Shown here piece after piece: positions 46,871 through 56,408 of a stretch of 64,000 nt of DNA. The DNA is from Kovacikia minuta CCNUW1. GTDB lineage: Bacteria > Cyanobacteriota > Cyanobacteriia > Leptolyngbyales > Leptolyngbyaceae. The position numbers were made by a program, and so were the translations under genes. Where the stretch lies: positions 6,272,536-6,336,535 of the forward strand of contig NZ_CP083582.1 of NCBI RefSeq assembly GCF_020091585.1, given 5' to 3'. Below the pieces are notes generated by a model. That model was not told the DNA's origin. It ran no database searches and saw nothing but the letters and a program-made list of their open reading frames with translations. Each line of letters starts with the position of its first letter. Position 1 is the stretch's first letter.

Positions 46871-47594
46871 ATGAATCAAATTAACGGATGGATTGGGCGG
46901 CGGGATCTTTTAAGACTGGCAGGGATTGGCGGAGCCAGTTTGTTAGGAGCTGTGGTGGGCTTGGGTAGCCGGGAGGCGGCGGCATTGGCAGCGGGGGTAT
47001 CAGCTACGGCACCCTCTTCTAGCGATGCTGAAGCGGCGCTACAACAATTGCTGGACGGCAATCAGCGCTTTGTCCAACATAAGCCCCAGTATCCCCACCA
47101 ATCTGCCAAACGCCTACAAGAGGTTGCCCAATCCCTGCCATCCCTATGCCACGATCCTCAGTTGTGCGGATTCGCGGGTTCCTGTTGAACTTTTGTTTGA
47201 CGCGGGAGTGGGCGATATATTTGACATTCGTGTTGCCGGAAATATCGTCACACCGGAAATTTTGGGTAGCCTGGAGTATGCGGCAGCCCTCCTAGGCACC
47301 CGTTTAATCATGGTGCTGGGGCATGAGCGCTGTGGGGCAGTTACCGCTGCGGTTAAGAATGAACCCCTTCCCGGTAGCATTGGTTCCCTGGTGAAGGCAA
47401 TCAAACCCGCTGTTGGCAGGGTCAAACCGGGAGACAACCAGGTGGAGCAGGTGGTGGTTGAAAATGTGCGGTACCAGATTGAACGGATGCAGAAAAACTC
47501 CCCCGTTTTGACCCAACTGGTTGCCGATGGAAAACTCAAAATTGTGGGTGGACGCTACGACCTGGATACGGGCACCGTTGCGATCGTCACTTGA
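46871..47594 (+). pseudogene. Periplasmic beta-carbonic anhydrase (EcaB-like), frameshifted
   Basis: It starts MNQINGWIGRRDLLRLAGIG, with twin Arg and a hydrophobic stretch, a Tat-type signal. The first frame runs to about 47130 (LDGNQRFVQHKPQYPHQS) and then derails to stop at 47186. The second frame continues HPYATILSCADSRVPVELLF, with the zinc ligands Cys and Asp in SCADSR and His/Cys in LGHERCGAV, to the end at 47594. One base near 47128 separates them. Beta-carbonic anhydrases of the EcaB type lie in the periplasm or outer layer. Position directly downstream of sbtAB, after a heptamer-rich spacer, suggests a shared role in supplying bicarbonate. Confidence 0.88.
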
Positions 47595-47631
47595 GGCGCA
47601 CGGGGCTGGCGGAGGGTAGGAGATCGTGGTT

Positions 47632-48171
47632 CTAACTGAGATGGGGAAACGCATCCTTGATTGAGGCAACCACGTTGTCTAAATCATTGCGCTTGCCTTC
47701 CAGGTAGGATTTAATATCCCCAATAAAACTCTTCGGAGTAGCGCCTCCCCCCCAGTATTCCACTAGAAATGCAGTTTCTCCTTCCCGGTTGATCAACTTC
47801 GCAATTTTATTCGCTTCTGTATGCAGCGCCGCTAATTTTCCCTGAAAACCTGCTTGATACTTAAACGGTACCTTTTCTACACGAGTTTCTTGAGGGATGT
47901 TGCTTGTTTCTGTGAGTAGTTCGTAAGCATGTTTGATCAATGCCTTGTCATGCTTATTCGTCTTGGTTTTCTCAGGGCTGCTCTTTAGAGCCTCAGTCAG
48001 GCTAGAGCCGGGCTTGGCATGTTTAAACCTGGTATGGTCGGCAATAGACTGACCAGACTTATTTTTTTGAGTAAACTCTTTTTCCGTCAAGCTGGTGGTT
48101 AATTGCACCGCAACCTGCCGCTTAGGATAGGAAATCTTTGTTTCTTCGTTAAGGATAAAGTTTAGAATCAA
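47632..48171 (-). CDS. Uncharacterised protein, probable 3' part of a decayed gene
   Basis: A 179-residue frame with only a weak TTG start at 48171 and an open frame further upstream (PKVTSPKDLILNF). It is lysine- and threonine-rich and helical (KTKTNKHDKALIKHAYELLT, LAALHTEANKIAKLINREGE), ending in YWGGGATPKSFIGDIKSYLE. I do not recognise the domain. Sequence on its 5' side looks like the broken remains of a larger protein, so this is likely its C-terminal domain. Confidence 0.5.
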   Translation of the reverse strand: MILNFILNEETKISYPKRQVAVQLTTSLTEKEFTQKNKSGQSIADHTRFKHAKPGSSLTEALKSSPEKTKTNKHDKALIKHAYELLTETSNIPQETRVEKVPFKYQAGFQGKLAALHTEANKIAKLINREGETAFLVEYWGGGATPKSFIGDIKSYLEGKRNDLDNVVASIKDAFPHLS

Positions 48172-48490
48172 ATCTTTAGGAGAGGTGACTTTAGGCTCTG
48201 GAGGCGAACTTTCCGTACTGTCGCAACGCTAGTTTGGAGGGGAGCTGGCAATCCAGAAACAGCTTCCTGCTGTCGCACCTCCTGTTTGTTGGATTGACCA
48301 CTCGGTTGAATGTCAGCTTCGGCTGAATCACTGTGGACATCCCACTGGGGTGAATCGGCAAAGTTAGTGCTTCATGCAGAATCGGTGGCACTTCAGCAGG
48401 TTGAGTGCCCTAATTTGCTTGCCGTTGGGTCAGTTCGGTGTGAGCCGGATTCGGTGCGTTATGAACAGGTTTTTGAACCTTCGATTTCAT
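48172..48490 (-). pseudogene. Decayed 5' part, possibly DUF4157-like
   Basis: Read from ATG 48490, one frame gives MKSKVQKPVHNAPNPAHTEL to an in-frame stop, then VPPILHEALTLP. A second frame gives FADSPQWDVHSDSAEADIQP and VRQQEAVSGLPAPLQTSVAT. The order (basic N-terminus, PPI-HE-L, then a DVHSDS-like segment) recalls DUF4157 proteins linked to extracellular contractile injection systems (PPIVHEVL...RVHTD). Stops and frame changes mark it as a pseudogene. The assignment is tentative. Confidence 0.3.
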
Positions 48491-48520
48491 CGGGGATTGC
48501 CCAGCAGGGGGTAGGAACAG

Positions 48521-49696
48521 CTATTTGGTCGGTAAGGCAAGGAGTTGACGGTTTTGCCTGTCTCGGAAGAACGCAATAAATGCAACGCCTAACATTAGCA
48601 AACTGAGGATACATACACCATCCCACTGCCAGTGATGCCAGCCGTAGGCACCCAAAAAAGAGCCAAACGCACCTCCCACAAAGTAGAACATGATGTAAAG
48701 TGCATTCAGCCGACTGTGAATTCCCGCTGGCAAGCTATAGATCCCTGCTTGATTCGATATTTGGGTGGATTGTACCCCCAGATCCAGCAGAATCACACCC
48801 ATGACTAATCCCCAAATTTGATGTCCTAAACCCCAAAACACCAAAAATGAAAGGGTCGTTGTCAAAATCCCTAGACCAACCGTAAGCTTTGGGCTGCTTC
48901 GATCTGCCAGCTTGCCCACAAACGGAGCAGCTAGCGCTCCTACGACACCCACCAGTCCAAACAATCCGGCGACTTCACTGCCGTAATGATAGGGAGAGTG
49001 TTCTAACAGAAACACCAGCGTACTCCAAAAGGCACTGAATGCGCCAAAGGACATGGCTCCAATGATTGAAGCCTGTCTCAGAACGGGCTGTTCCACAACG
49101 AGTTTGAGCAATGACCCCATCAGATCAGGATAGGTGGTTCTGAGGGGTGGGTGGCTTTCTGGCAGTACCTTTGCTAAGACGATCGCCAGCAATACCATGC
49201 TGCCACTGGCAAGCCAATACATCGCCTGCCAGCCAAGGGTTGCGCCAATGAACCCACTGACGGTGCGAGCCAGCAGGATACCAATTAACAACCCACTCAT
49301 GACAAAACCGATCACCCTGCCCCGATCTTGAGGGTTTGCCAAATGAGCCGCGAAGGGCACAATCACTTGCGCTGCGATCGCGGTCATGCCGATCGCAAAG
49401 CTGGTTCCAATTAACCAGGTAATATTTGGAGATACAGCCGCCAAAGCCGACGCTCCAGCAGTAGCCCCCACCATCGTAACAATGAGCCTGCGGCGCTCGA
49501 CCAGATCTCCCAAGGGCACAAACAGCAAAATCCCAACAGCATACCCAATCTGGGTCAACATGGGAATCAAACCTGCGGTCTGAGCCGATGCATGGAAGCC
49601 CTGAGCCATGATTGCCAACAGGGGTTGGTTGTAGTACAGGTTGGCAACAGTGGCTCCACTGGCGATCGCCATGATCCAAACAAGAGAAGTAGGCAT
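48521..49696 (-). CDS. MFS-family efflux transporter
   Basis: A protein of about 391 residues with 12 hydrophobic segments. The MFS signature between helices 2 and 3 reads GILLFVPLGDLVERRRLIVT, and the helix 4-5 region has GFVMSGLLIGILLARTVSGFIG, as in drug/arabinose-type exporters. Substrate is unknown. ATG 49696 is used; GTG 49711 is also possible. It is monocistronic, with a low-complexity spacer upstream. Confidence 0.88.
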   Translation of the reverse strand: MPTSLVWIMAIASGATVANLYYNQPLLAIMAQGFHASAQTAGLIPMLTQIGYAVGILLFVPLGDLVERRRLIVTMVGATAGASALAAVSPNITWLIGTSFAIGMTAIAAQVIVPFAAHLANPQDRGRVIGFVMSGLLIGILLARTVSGFIGATLGWQAMYWLASGSMVLLAIVLAKVLPESHPPLRTTYPDLMGSLLKLVVEQPVLRQASIIGAMSFGAFSAFWSTLVFLLEHSPYHYGSEVAGLFGLVGVVGALAAPFVGKLADRSSPKLTVGLGILTTTLSFLVFWGLGHQIWGLVMGVILLDLGVQSTQISNQAGIYSLPAGIHSRLNALYIMFYFVGGAFGSFLGAYGWHHWQWDGVCILSLLMLGVAFIAFFRDRQNRQLLALPTK

Positions 49697-49908
49697 GGAA
49701 GCTTCAGACACAGGGACTAACCATTCGATTATCCGTCATTGCTGGAATCATTGAAAAAAGCCAGCGGGCAGAGGGTAGAAGGCAAAAAAATTGAAGGACC
49801 AAGGATAAATTTTAGTTCTCCGTCATCAGTCATTTTCCCTTTTATCCCCTGTCCTTCATCCCTCATCCTTTACCGGAACCGACCCCCTACCCTACTCCCT
49901 CCTGCGTC

Positions 49909-50538
49909 CTACTTTGTTGCCCGTTCAGGGACGACCCAGTAGTAAATCGTTCTTCCTTCTACCTGCTCGACGCGTTGAGGTTTCCAATCACCCATACTGA
50001 AGGCATGAGATACAATGCGGGTTCCTGGCTTGAGTTCCTGTAGGAGTTTGGGGCGCAGTTTGAGATTAATTTCTGGCAGTAGATAGAGCGTGACCACAGT
50101 GGCGTCGCTCAAATCGGTTTCAAACAGATCCTGTTCTCGAAACTGGACGAGATCGGTAACCCCTGCTTTTTTCGCATTTTCATTCGCTTCCTGGACGCGC
50201 ACTGGGTTGATATCAATGCCGACGCCTCGGGTGCCGTACTTTTGAGCGGCTGTGATTACAATGCGTCCATCGCCACTCCCCAGGTCATACAACCTGTCAT
50301 TTTTGTTGACCTTGGCCATCTCCAGCATCCTTTCAACGACCGCATTGGGTGTTGGCACATAGGGCACATCTGGTTGTCGCCGAGGAGATGCAGGCGGAGC
50401 ATCTGTCTGAACTTGGGCAGTCGGACCGTTAACTTGAGCATCTGCCTGATAATTGGGCGGCTGACTACAGCCTGCTAGACCCAAACCGACAACGCTCAAG
50501 CCAGCAGCCAAGGTGAATAGAACTTTTTGAAACTGCAT
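49909..50538 (-). CDS. Exported lipoprotein with class I SAM-methyltransferase domain
   Basis: A 209-residue protein. The N-terminus is a lipoprotein signal (VLFTLAAGLSVVGLGLAGC, lipobox LAGC with Cys24), followed by a low-complexity linker to about residue 65. The rest is a Rossmann methyltransferase: motif I YDLGSGDGRIVITAA, the acidic end of strand 2 in GIDINPVRV, motif near REQDLFETDLSDATVV, then LRPKLLQELKPGTRIVSH. It resembles the small FAM173-type protein methyltransferases in its core, but SAM is not expected outside the cytoplasm, so its substrate and cofactor supply are puzzling. It might be retained inside if the Cys is not processed. Confidence 0.8.
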   Translation of the reverse strand: MQFQKVLFTLAAGLSVVGLGLAGCSQPPNYQADAQVNGPTAQVQTDAPPASPRRQPDVPYVPTPNAVVERMLEMAKVNKNDRLYDLGSGDGRIVITAAQKYGTRGVGIDINPVRVQEANENAKKAGVTDLVQFREQDLFETDLSDATVVTLYLLPEINLKLRPKLLQELKPGTRIVSHAFSMGDWKPQRVEQVEGRTIYYWVVPERATK

Positions 50539-50709
50539 TTCGGTTTCTCCTGAATTTGTATAGATTGAACGAAATGATCGGGAGATGGGGTGAAGAGGCA
50601 GGTGTCAGATGTCAGGTATCAGGAGGGAGACGAGGAAGATAGGGGAGAGAAATACTCGTTTATCCTTTAGCCTTGATCCTTTTCTTGCCCCCCCTTCCTG
50701 CTTCTATTC
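50539..50709. repeat. Low-complexity spacer
   Basis: GGCAGGTGTCAGATGTCAGGTATCAGG, a 7-8-bp-period run near 50598-50624. No gene is seen. Confidence 0.5.
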
Positions 50710-52069
50710 CTAACCTCGTCGCCATTGGTGCCATTGCAGCAATACGGCTCCGATCGCCACAACAATGACTCCGGTGATCGCCCCAACTCCCGTATAAACC
50801 AGACTGGAGTAGAGCAAGTAGAGACAGATACTGCAAAAGAGCAGCGGGATTACGGGGGTAGAAGGGAACTCGAAAGGGACGGGGCACATCAGGTTCCTTC
50901 CACCGCAGCACAAGCAAGGAAATTCCGGTGAGCAAAAAGAAGAACCAGAAGGTTGGCGCGGTGTAATCCACCATTGTTTCAAAACCCTTGCGGGTCAGGG
51001 TTCCCAGTAATACGAGTGCCAGGGCGATCGCGCCCTGGGTTACCAGAGCAGCAGCAGGGGTACCAGCCCGTGGATGCCAGCGCCCCAGGAAGGAAAATGG
51101 AGGAAAATCTTGTCCGACGGCATAGTTACTGCGTGCGCCGGTAAAAATTGTGGCGTTAATGGAACTCAAGGCAGAAACAACAACGAGCAAGCTAATGAAA
51201 ATTGCACCGGGTTCCCCAAAAGCCCGCCGCATCAGGTCTGCTGCCACTGCTTCTGATTGAGTCATCGCACCCAACCCCAATCCCTGGAGGTACGCCAGGT
51301 TCGTTAGTAGGTACACGGCTGTAATAATGCCGATGCTCCAAAACAGCGATCGTGCCAGGTTGCGCTGAACATTCCGGACTTCTGCGGAAATGTAAGCTGC
51401 CTCGTTTCATCCCCCGTAGGACAACAGCACAAAAACCAGCGCCAGCCCAATTGTTCCCTCGGAGGGGGCAGCGGGAGGGGCAGCGGTTGCCTGGGGGGCA
51501 AAGGCAATTCCGGCAATCACAACCAGCAGCAGACCCAAAACTTCGGCAATACTGAGCCAGTTTTGCGTCCATTTGCCCTGGCTAACACCTAGGATGTTGA
51601 GTCCTGTTAACAGTGCAATGATCAAGGCAGCATAAATCGAAGGAGAAAAAGCTCCCAATCGAAAGAGCTGGGTGGCATAATCACCAAAAACGAAGGCAAG
51701 CAGAGCGATCGACCCGGTTTGAATCACCGTCATGCGTGCCCAAGCAAACAGGAAAGCGGTTTTCCTCCCAAAAGCCCGCATCAGATAGTGATAATTGCCG
51801 CCTGGATGGGGATAGGCAGTTGCCAGTTCCGCATAACAGAATGCGCCAATCAGGGACATGACGCCACCAGCCAGCCACAGCAGCATAACTTCCGCCCTAC
51901 TATTGGCATTGGCAGCCACCAGCCCAGGCGTTTCAAAAATGCCAGCACCGATCACAATTCCAACAATGATGGCAACCGCATCGGTAAATGCCAGAGTTGG
52001 TTTTGGCATCACTGATGGAGTTGCTACTACAGGAAGATCGGTTAACTCATAACCTCCGCGTCTGCTCAC
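50710..52069 (-). pseudogene. APC-family amino-acid permease, nonsense codon and frameshift
   Basis: An amino-acid permease with about 12 helices. It starts at GTG 52069 (AAGAGGT upstream) or further in, with IIVGIVIGAGIFETPGLVA (helix 1 motif), AFCYAELATAYPHPGGNYHY, and later NEAAYISAEVRNVQRNLARS. Two lesions are visible. A TGA at 51407-51409 stands where SYGG-W-NEAAYISAE is expected, a Trp to stop change. An extra base in the C-run (G5 on the plus strand, about 50853-50858) shifts the frame at PFYP-VIPLLF; the correct C-terminus VIPLLFCSICLYLLYSSLVY continues in the other frame to 50710. Two independent breaks suggest real decay. Confidence 0.85.
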
Positions 52070-52096
52070 AAAGATACCTCTTAAATAGAAGGGCAA

Positions 52097-52616
52097 TCAG
52101 ACGATAGGGACGTTTGAAGCAGGTCCCCGTATTGGGCATTAGCCGATAATATTGACCTCTCGCCCGATCGCTTGAGTGCAGAACAGGTGAAACGTTTATG
52201 AGTGCAGATTTTAGAGGAAAGAAATTTTGTCGGGCGTCTTCCGGGAGTAAGATTTCACTTAACCTCGCCTGGTTACTTTAAAGACGGAATTTAGATTAAG
52301 CACGGGAATTAACCCCCTTGAAAATCCGTATAGACGAGCCTACCCCTATTATTCCGCAGGTGACGGATTTGACGTTAAAACTGGCTGGTACAATTTACGC
52401 CATTTAGGCACAAGAATGAAATCAAATCGCTAACCTGTAGGGGCTGAGCATGCGGGCAGAACCCTTTGCCATCACCAAAAGCATTTCTGCCGCATGCTCA
52501 GCCCTGACGCCTGGAATTGCCAATATTATTTAATTCCCATTCCTTACCCAACCCGTGCCGCTTCGAGAAGGATAATGAATGGTGCTAATCCGTTTACCTG
52601 GTAGTTCCACCCCCCC
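52097..52616. other. Spacer with a family B repeat
   Basis: 52434-52507 is a B-type palindrome (GGGCTGAGCATGCGGGCAGAA...TTCTGCCGCATGCTCAGCCC). The rest holds no recognised gene. The 3' end should carry the livM promoter. Confidence 0.6.
52434..52507. repeat. Dispersed palindromic repeat, family B
   Basis: Nearly perfect arms GGGCTGAGCATGCGGGCAGAA and TTCTGCCGCATGCTCAGCCC around an AT-rich centre of about 25 bp. Confidence 0.8.
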
Positions 52617-53564
52617 ATGTCTGACTTTATCTCTACCTACAGTTTCCTGATTGTCTCCATGTTGTTAGGGGCAATGCTGGGACTATCGCTCTACTTGCCA
52701 TTAATGGCAGGGCAGTTGTCGCTGGCAAGCCCAGGCTTTTATGCATTGGGAGGCTACATTGCAGCAATTCTATCGACCAGGGTTTTTCCCGTCACTTCAG
52801 GCACCCTGTTTCCGATTCCGCTGCTGCTACTGGAAATGCTGATCGCTGGCATGGTTTCGGGTTTGCTCGGCATTCTTGTGGGAGTGCCCGCATTGCGACT
52901 GAGGGGAATTTACCTGGCGATCGCCACCATTGCCTTTGTTGAAATTCTTCGCATCCTTGCCCTTAATCTGGAGATCACTGGAGGAGCCGTTGGCATCTTC
53001 GGCATTCCCCAACCCTTTGCAACTGCCCTGGAATACCTCTGGGTCGTTTTTCCACTCCTCCTCCTCAGCATGGTGTTCGTCTATCGTTTAGAAAAAATCC
53101 GGGTTGGTCGCGCCTTCCTTGCCATTCGAGAAGATGAACTGGCGGCTGACTCCATGGGTATCAACCCAACCTATTTTAAGGTCTTGGCATTTACCTTAGG
53201 GGCAATCCTGGCAGGGGTGGTGGGTGCGGTTAGTGCCCATTTTCTCAATACCTGGAATGCCCGTCAGGGCACTTTCGATGCCAGTATTATCTACCTCACC
53301 TTTGTGCTGATTGGGGGTTCCCGCACTTATTTAGGTCCCGTTTTAGGTGGCATCATTTTCACCGCACTTCCAGAAGTTTTACGGGCAATGGCTGACATCC
53401 CAGGCTTGCCACTCTGGCTATCCCAGTTTTTGCGCGATGGTCGGTTGATTATTTTTGGGTTGCTGATCGTGTTCGGTACGATCTTCTTCCCTCAAGGACT
53501 GGTTACTCCAGATCGGTTCAAACGGGTTAAACAGAAAGTGCGATCGGGTGGAAGTAAGGGGTGA
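52617..53564 (+). CDS. natD: LivM-type branched-chain/neutral amino-acid ABC permease
   Basis: A 315-residue membrane permease of the LivM family (NatD in cyanobacteria). Motifs include GLSLYLPLMAGQLSLASPGF, GYIAAILSTRVFP, LRGIYLAIATIAFVEILRIL, and the coupling-helix region AFLAIREDELAADSMGINPT for contact with the ATPase, then LGPVLGGIIFTALPEVLR. It would form the transmembrane pore with a LivH partner, which is not in this window. The ATPase genes livG and livF follow about 3.5 kb downstream beyond an opposite-strand gene and repeats. The gene is intact. Confidence 0.9.
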   Translation: MSDFISTYSFLIVSMLLGAMLGLSLYLPLMAGQLSLASPGFYALGGYIAAILSTRVFPVTSGTLFPIPLLLLEMLIAGMVSGLLGILVGVPALRLRGIYLAIATIAFVEILRILALNLEITGGAVGIFGIPQPFATALEYLWVVFPLLLLSMVFVYRLEKIRVGRAFLAIREDELAADSMGINPTYFKVLAFTLGAILAGVVGAVSAHFLNTWNARQGTFDASIIYLTFVLIGGSRTYLGPVLGGIIFTALPEVLRAMADIPGLPLWLSQFLRDGRLIIFGLLIVFGTIFFPQGLVTPDRFKRVKQKVRSGGSKG

Positions 53565-53664
53565 CGGGTTTTAAGTTTTGAGTTGGGGAATGGGGAATGG
53601 GGGATAGACCTTCTTCCCCATCTCCCCTATCTCTCCCCCCTCTACCCTCTGCCTTCTTTCTATC

Positions 53665-53694
53665 AAAAAAAAAGGGAAGGCGACTCACCTTCCC
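53665..53694 (-). terminator. Rho-independent terminator (minus strand)
   Basis: On the minus strand GGGGAAGGTGAGTCGCCTTCCC is followed by nine T. The stem is GGGAAGG/CCTTCCC. It is about 370 bp downstream of the SGNH-hydrolase gene on the same strand. Confidence 0.6.
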
Positions 53695-53741
53695 CCCGCA
53701 AGATATACCCACGCAAGACGCACCCAAACTCGAACACTTAG

Positions 53742-53843
53742 AACGCCGGTACAGAAACCGGGTTTCTGCTGTGAGATGCTCAATTTTCGCTGAATATCCT
53801 CACCAGAAACCCGGTTTCTCGAAATACTGTACCGATGCTTTAG
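53742..53843. repeat. Dispersed palindromic repeat, family A
   Basis: A 102-bp copy: AACGCCGGTACAGAAACCGG ... CACCAGAAACCCGGTTTCTC ... GTACCGATGCTTTAG. Confidence 0.88.
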
Positions 53844-53871
53844 GAACAAGAATTAAATAACATCGACTTTT

Positions 53872-53943
53872 ATAGGTTGGGTTGAGTCTGCGAAACCCAA
53901 CATCTACGGGGGTGTTGGGTTTCATACTTCAACCCAACCTACG
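53872..53943. repeat. Dispersed repeat, GGGTT...AACCC family
   Basis: TATAGGTTGGGTTGAGTCTG ... GAAACCCAACATCTACGGGG ... TTCATACTTCAACCCAACCT, related to 5201-5259. A further palindrome, CAGAAACCGGGGTTTT ... GAGAACCCCGGTTTCTC, lies at 53984-54056. Confidence 0.7.
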
Positions 53944-54062
53944 CAGGTTATTTAATTCGCGATCCTTAGCTCTTGCAGCAGCCACAGAAACCGGGGTTTT
54001 TGCTACGACTAAATATCGTGAGTCTTGATCCTCATTGAGAACCCCGGTTTCTCAACCTGCTT

Positions 54063-56408
54063 CTAGTTGCTGATTTGTGGTGCCAATGGTCGTCGAGGCG
54101 TTCCACCGCCCCCAATGCTGGTCGGTCCATTATTGGTGACGATATTCAATGCCTGGAAGAGTTTCATGTAGTCCTCATAGAGTGGACCGCTGTTGGTTTC
54201 AAAGTTGTAACCATAGGTTTTCGCGAACTGTTCCGGGACGCCTGCTTCTACATCAATGTAATGGGCATCCCAGGCTGTGTCATCGACCACATAAGCGCCA
54301 TAGTCCTGAAAAGCATGGAACAACTTTTTGCCTGCCGGGGTTTGCAAACCTAAGCTGGCTTCAGAAATGCTAGGTGAAAGTGCCAGCAAACTTCCCATTT
54401 CAAATTGGGGATTTTTGCCGCCATAGTTACCAGCAGCGTAGGAATCGGCGCGATCGGCAGGCCAGCGATAGCCCGGCGTGGAATCTGCATAGTTGAGGTA
54501 CTTTTTACCCCACAGATTCACCTTTAGGGCATGGGTAATGGGTTGATTGCCCGTTAACTCACCTAACCGAATTGATCCGCCGATTGCAGATAAACCAGAA
54601 CCAAAATGGGTGCCCCCAATGCCATCCCCATAGATGCTGAGATCGGGTTTGTAATGGTAGCCATAAATTGGCCCACCGACTTTGGTGCGGGCAAGCGGTT
54701 CAAGCTGCACAATGGTTTTCCCGTCGGGCATCAGAAAAGCAGCCGCATTGTTAGGGGTGCTGTAAGGGTTCGTTGTGGCATCAGGGATGATCAGGTTATC
54801 TGGAATTGGCAGTGAAATCCCCTGAGGTTTGGTTCCCGAATCCCGATCGCTCCATGATCCAGGCGCATAGACAGGGCGCATCGGGTCCGTTGCTTTGAGT
54901 TTGAAGAAGTATTCCCTATCTGCCAGAACCCGGGGCGATCGTTGAATGTTGGCTGGCGTGTACTTGGCACCAGAGCCGATCGGCATGTTCCAAATACTGC
55001 GGCTATCAAACGGTTGTAGCCACTTATCCCGTGTTCCTGCGGGTGTGGGAGTCGGCGTGGGAGTCGGCGTGGGAGTCGGCGTGGGGGTTGGGGTTGAACC
55101 ACTCAAAAGCCGGGGATCAGCCCAATCACCGTGATCAAACTGGAAGGTATCGCCGCCATCCGTTACGACCAGTTTCAGCTCTTTCTTGCCAGCCACACTC
55201 AGATCAAGGGTTTTCGTTGCACTGTTGCCAGTCAGAACACCGCTATCAAACAGTTTGCTGCCATCTGCCCACACCTGAAAAACAGCCGAACCCTTGGTTC
55301 CCACTTCATCGTCAATACCAACACTGGAAGTAAAGCGTGTATACTTTCCATCCAAAGCATAGGTCAAAGTTGAGGCGGCATTCGTACCCAAACCTTTCGC
55401 ATAGGTAACTCCGTTTAGGGTAATTCCACGTCCGTCACCGGCAGCCTTCTCGCCGTTGCTTTTGTCCTTTTCAACGGGTCCCCAGCCATTGGTAGCTGAC
55501 TTCCAGGCAAGGTCGCTTAGAAATGTGACTGAATCGGAACTGGGCGTGGGCGTCGGAGCGGGAGCGGGCGTCGGGGTTGGGGCAGGAACAGGAGTGGGAG
55601 TTCCACCCTTAATATCGTTAGCAATCACATCTACAAACGCCTTCGCCATCTTCTGATAGCCTGTGCTGGTGAGATGGACACCATCCGTTAAGTCAGAAGT
55701 AGACACAGCTTTAAACAAATCAACAAAATTGATCTTCCAACCCTTTTGTTGCCTGTCGCTAACAATGCCAGAGATTTGCGATCGCGCCTGATTAATCGCT
55801 GTCGAATTCCAGCCCACCGGGGTGAAATTGGCCAGGAAAATCTCAGAGTTTGGTGAGTTTTGATGGAGCGTGTCTACGGCTTGATTCAATTCCTGAATTA
55901 CAACACCTCCATTTCCCCGAAAGAAGTTGTTGATCCCTAACAGCATTGGGATGATATCAGGTTTGTAAGTCTGGGCATCTTTGGCGAGGATATTTTCCTG
56001 CTTCACTCCAGCAGTTTGACCATCAAACGCCCAGGGAAACGGTCGGGTGCCGAGAAATTCGCCAATTTGAAAACCACCGATCGCGGTATTTTGAGGATCT
56101 TTCGCCGGTCCGTCCTTCTGCCTGCCAACAAAATCGACCGTAATTCCGCGCTTCGAAAACTCACTTTGCAGACTTGCCAGATCCGCATCCATGATGGAAT
56201 CGCCAACGGGCATCACCGTATAGGTTTTGGGCGTTGTAGCCAGAGCAGACATCGACGATTTATTGGACAAGCTTCCCAGGTTAGTGGTGAGCGGCGAGGT
56301 GGGATTTGTAGATAACCCCAAACTTGAATTGGTTTGAGTGCCCGTACCTAAGGTCGAAAGATTATCGATCTCAAGCGCACTCGAAGTTGTTGCGTTGGAA
56401 CTTAGCAT
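54063..56408 (-). CDS. SGNH hydrolase with NPCBM domain, P-T linkers and unknown C-terminal domain
   Basis: A 781-residue modular protein. Residues about 62-270 are an SGNH/GDSL hydrolase: nucleophile Ser in [12 protein letters not shown], Asn in [13 protein letters not shown] and the Asp/His pair in [18 protein letters not shown] (P-T/P-A) linker leads to an NPCBM carbohydrate-binding domain ([20 protein letters not shown] ... [12 protein letters not shown]). A second P-T linker, encoded by a 12-bp tandem repeat, leads to a C-terminal domain of about 320 residues that I do not recognise ([40 protein letters not shown]). No classical signal peptide is visible: the N-terminus is Ser/Thr/Asn-rich. 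Likely acts on extracellular polysaccharide esters. Confidence 0.85.
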   Translation of the reverse strand: MLSSNATTSSALEIDNLSTLGTGTQTNSSLGLSTNPTSPLTTNLGSLSNKSSMSALATTPKTYTVMPVGDSIMDADLASLQSEFSKRGITVDFVGRQKDGPAKDPQNTAIGGFQIGEFLGTRPFPWAFDGQTAGVKQENILAKDAQTYKPDIIPMLLGINNFFRGNGGVVIQELNQAVDTLHQNSPNSEIFLANFTPVGWNSTAINQARSQISGIVSDRQQKGWKINFVDLFKAVSTSDLTDGVHLTSTGYQKMAKAFVDVIANDIKGGTPTPVPAPTPTPAPAPTPTPSSDSVTFLSDLAWKSATNGWGPVEKDKSNGEKAAGDGRGITLNGVTYAKGLGTNAASTLTYALDGKYTRFTSSVGIDDEVGTKGSAVFQVWADGSKLFDSGVLTGNSATKTLDLSVAGKKELKLVVTDGGDTFQFDHGDWADPRLLSGSTPTPTPTPTPTPTPTPTPAGTRDKWLQPFDSRSIWNMPIGSGAKYTPANIQRSPRVLADREYFFKLKATDPMRPVYAPGSWSDRDSGTKPQGISLPIPDNLIIPDATTNPYSTPNNAAAFLMPDGKTIVQLEPLARTKVGGPIYGYHYKPDLSIYGDGIGGTHFGSGLSAIGGSIRLGELTGNQPITHALKVNLWGKKYLNYADSTPGYRWPADRADSYAAGNYGGKNPQFEMGSLLALSPSISEASLGLQTPAGKKLFHAFQDYGAYVVDDTAWDAHYIDVEAGVPEQFAKTYGYNFETNSGPLYEDYMKLFQALNIVTNNGPTSIGGGGTPRRPLAPQISN
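55041..55094 (-). repeat. 12-bp tandem repeat coding for a P-T linker
   Basis: GTGGGAGTCGGC is repeated about four times, encoding (P-T)n on the minus strand within the SGNH-hydrolase gene. A shorter similar run at 55545-55600 encodes the first linker. Confidence 0.8.
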
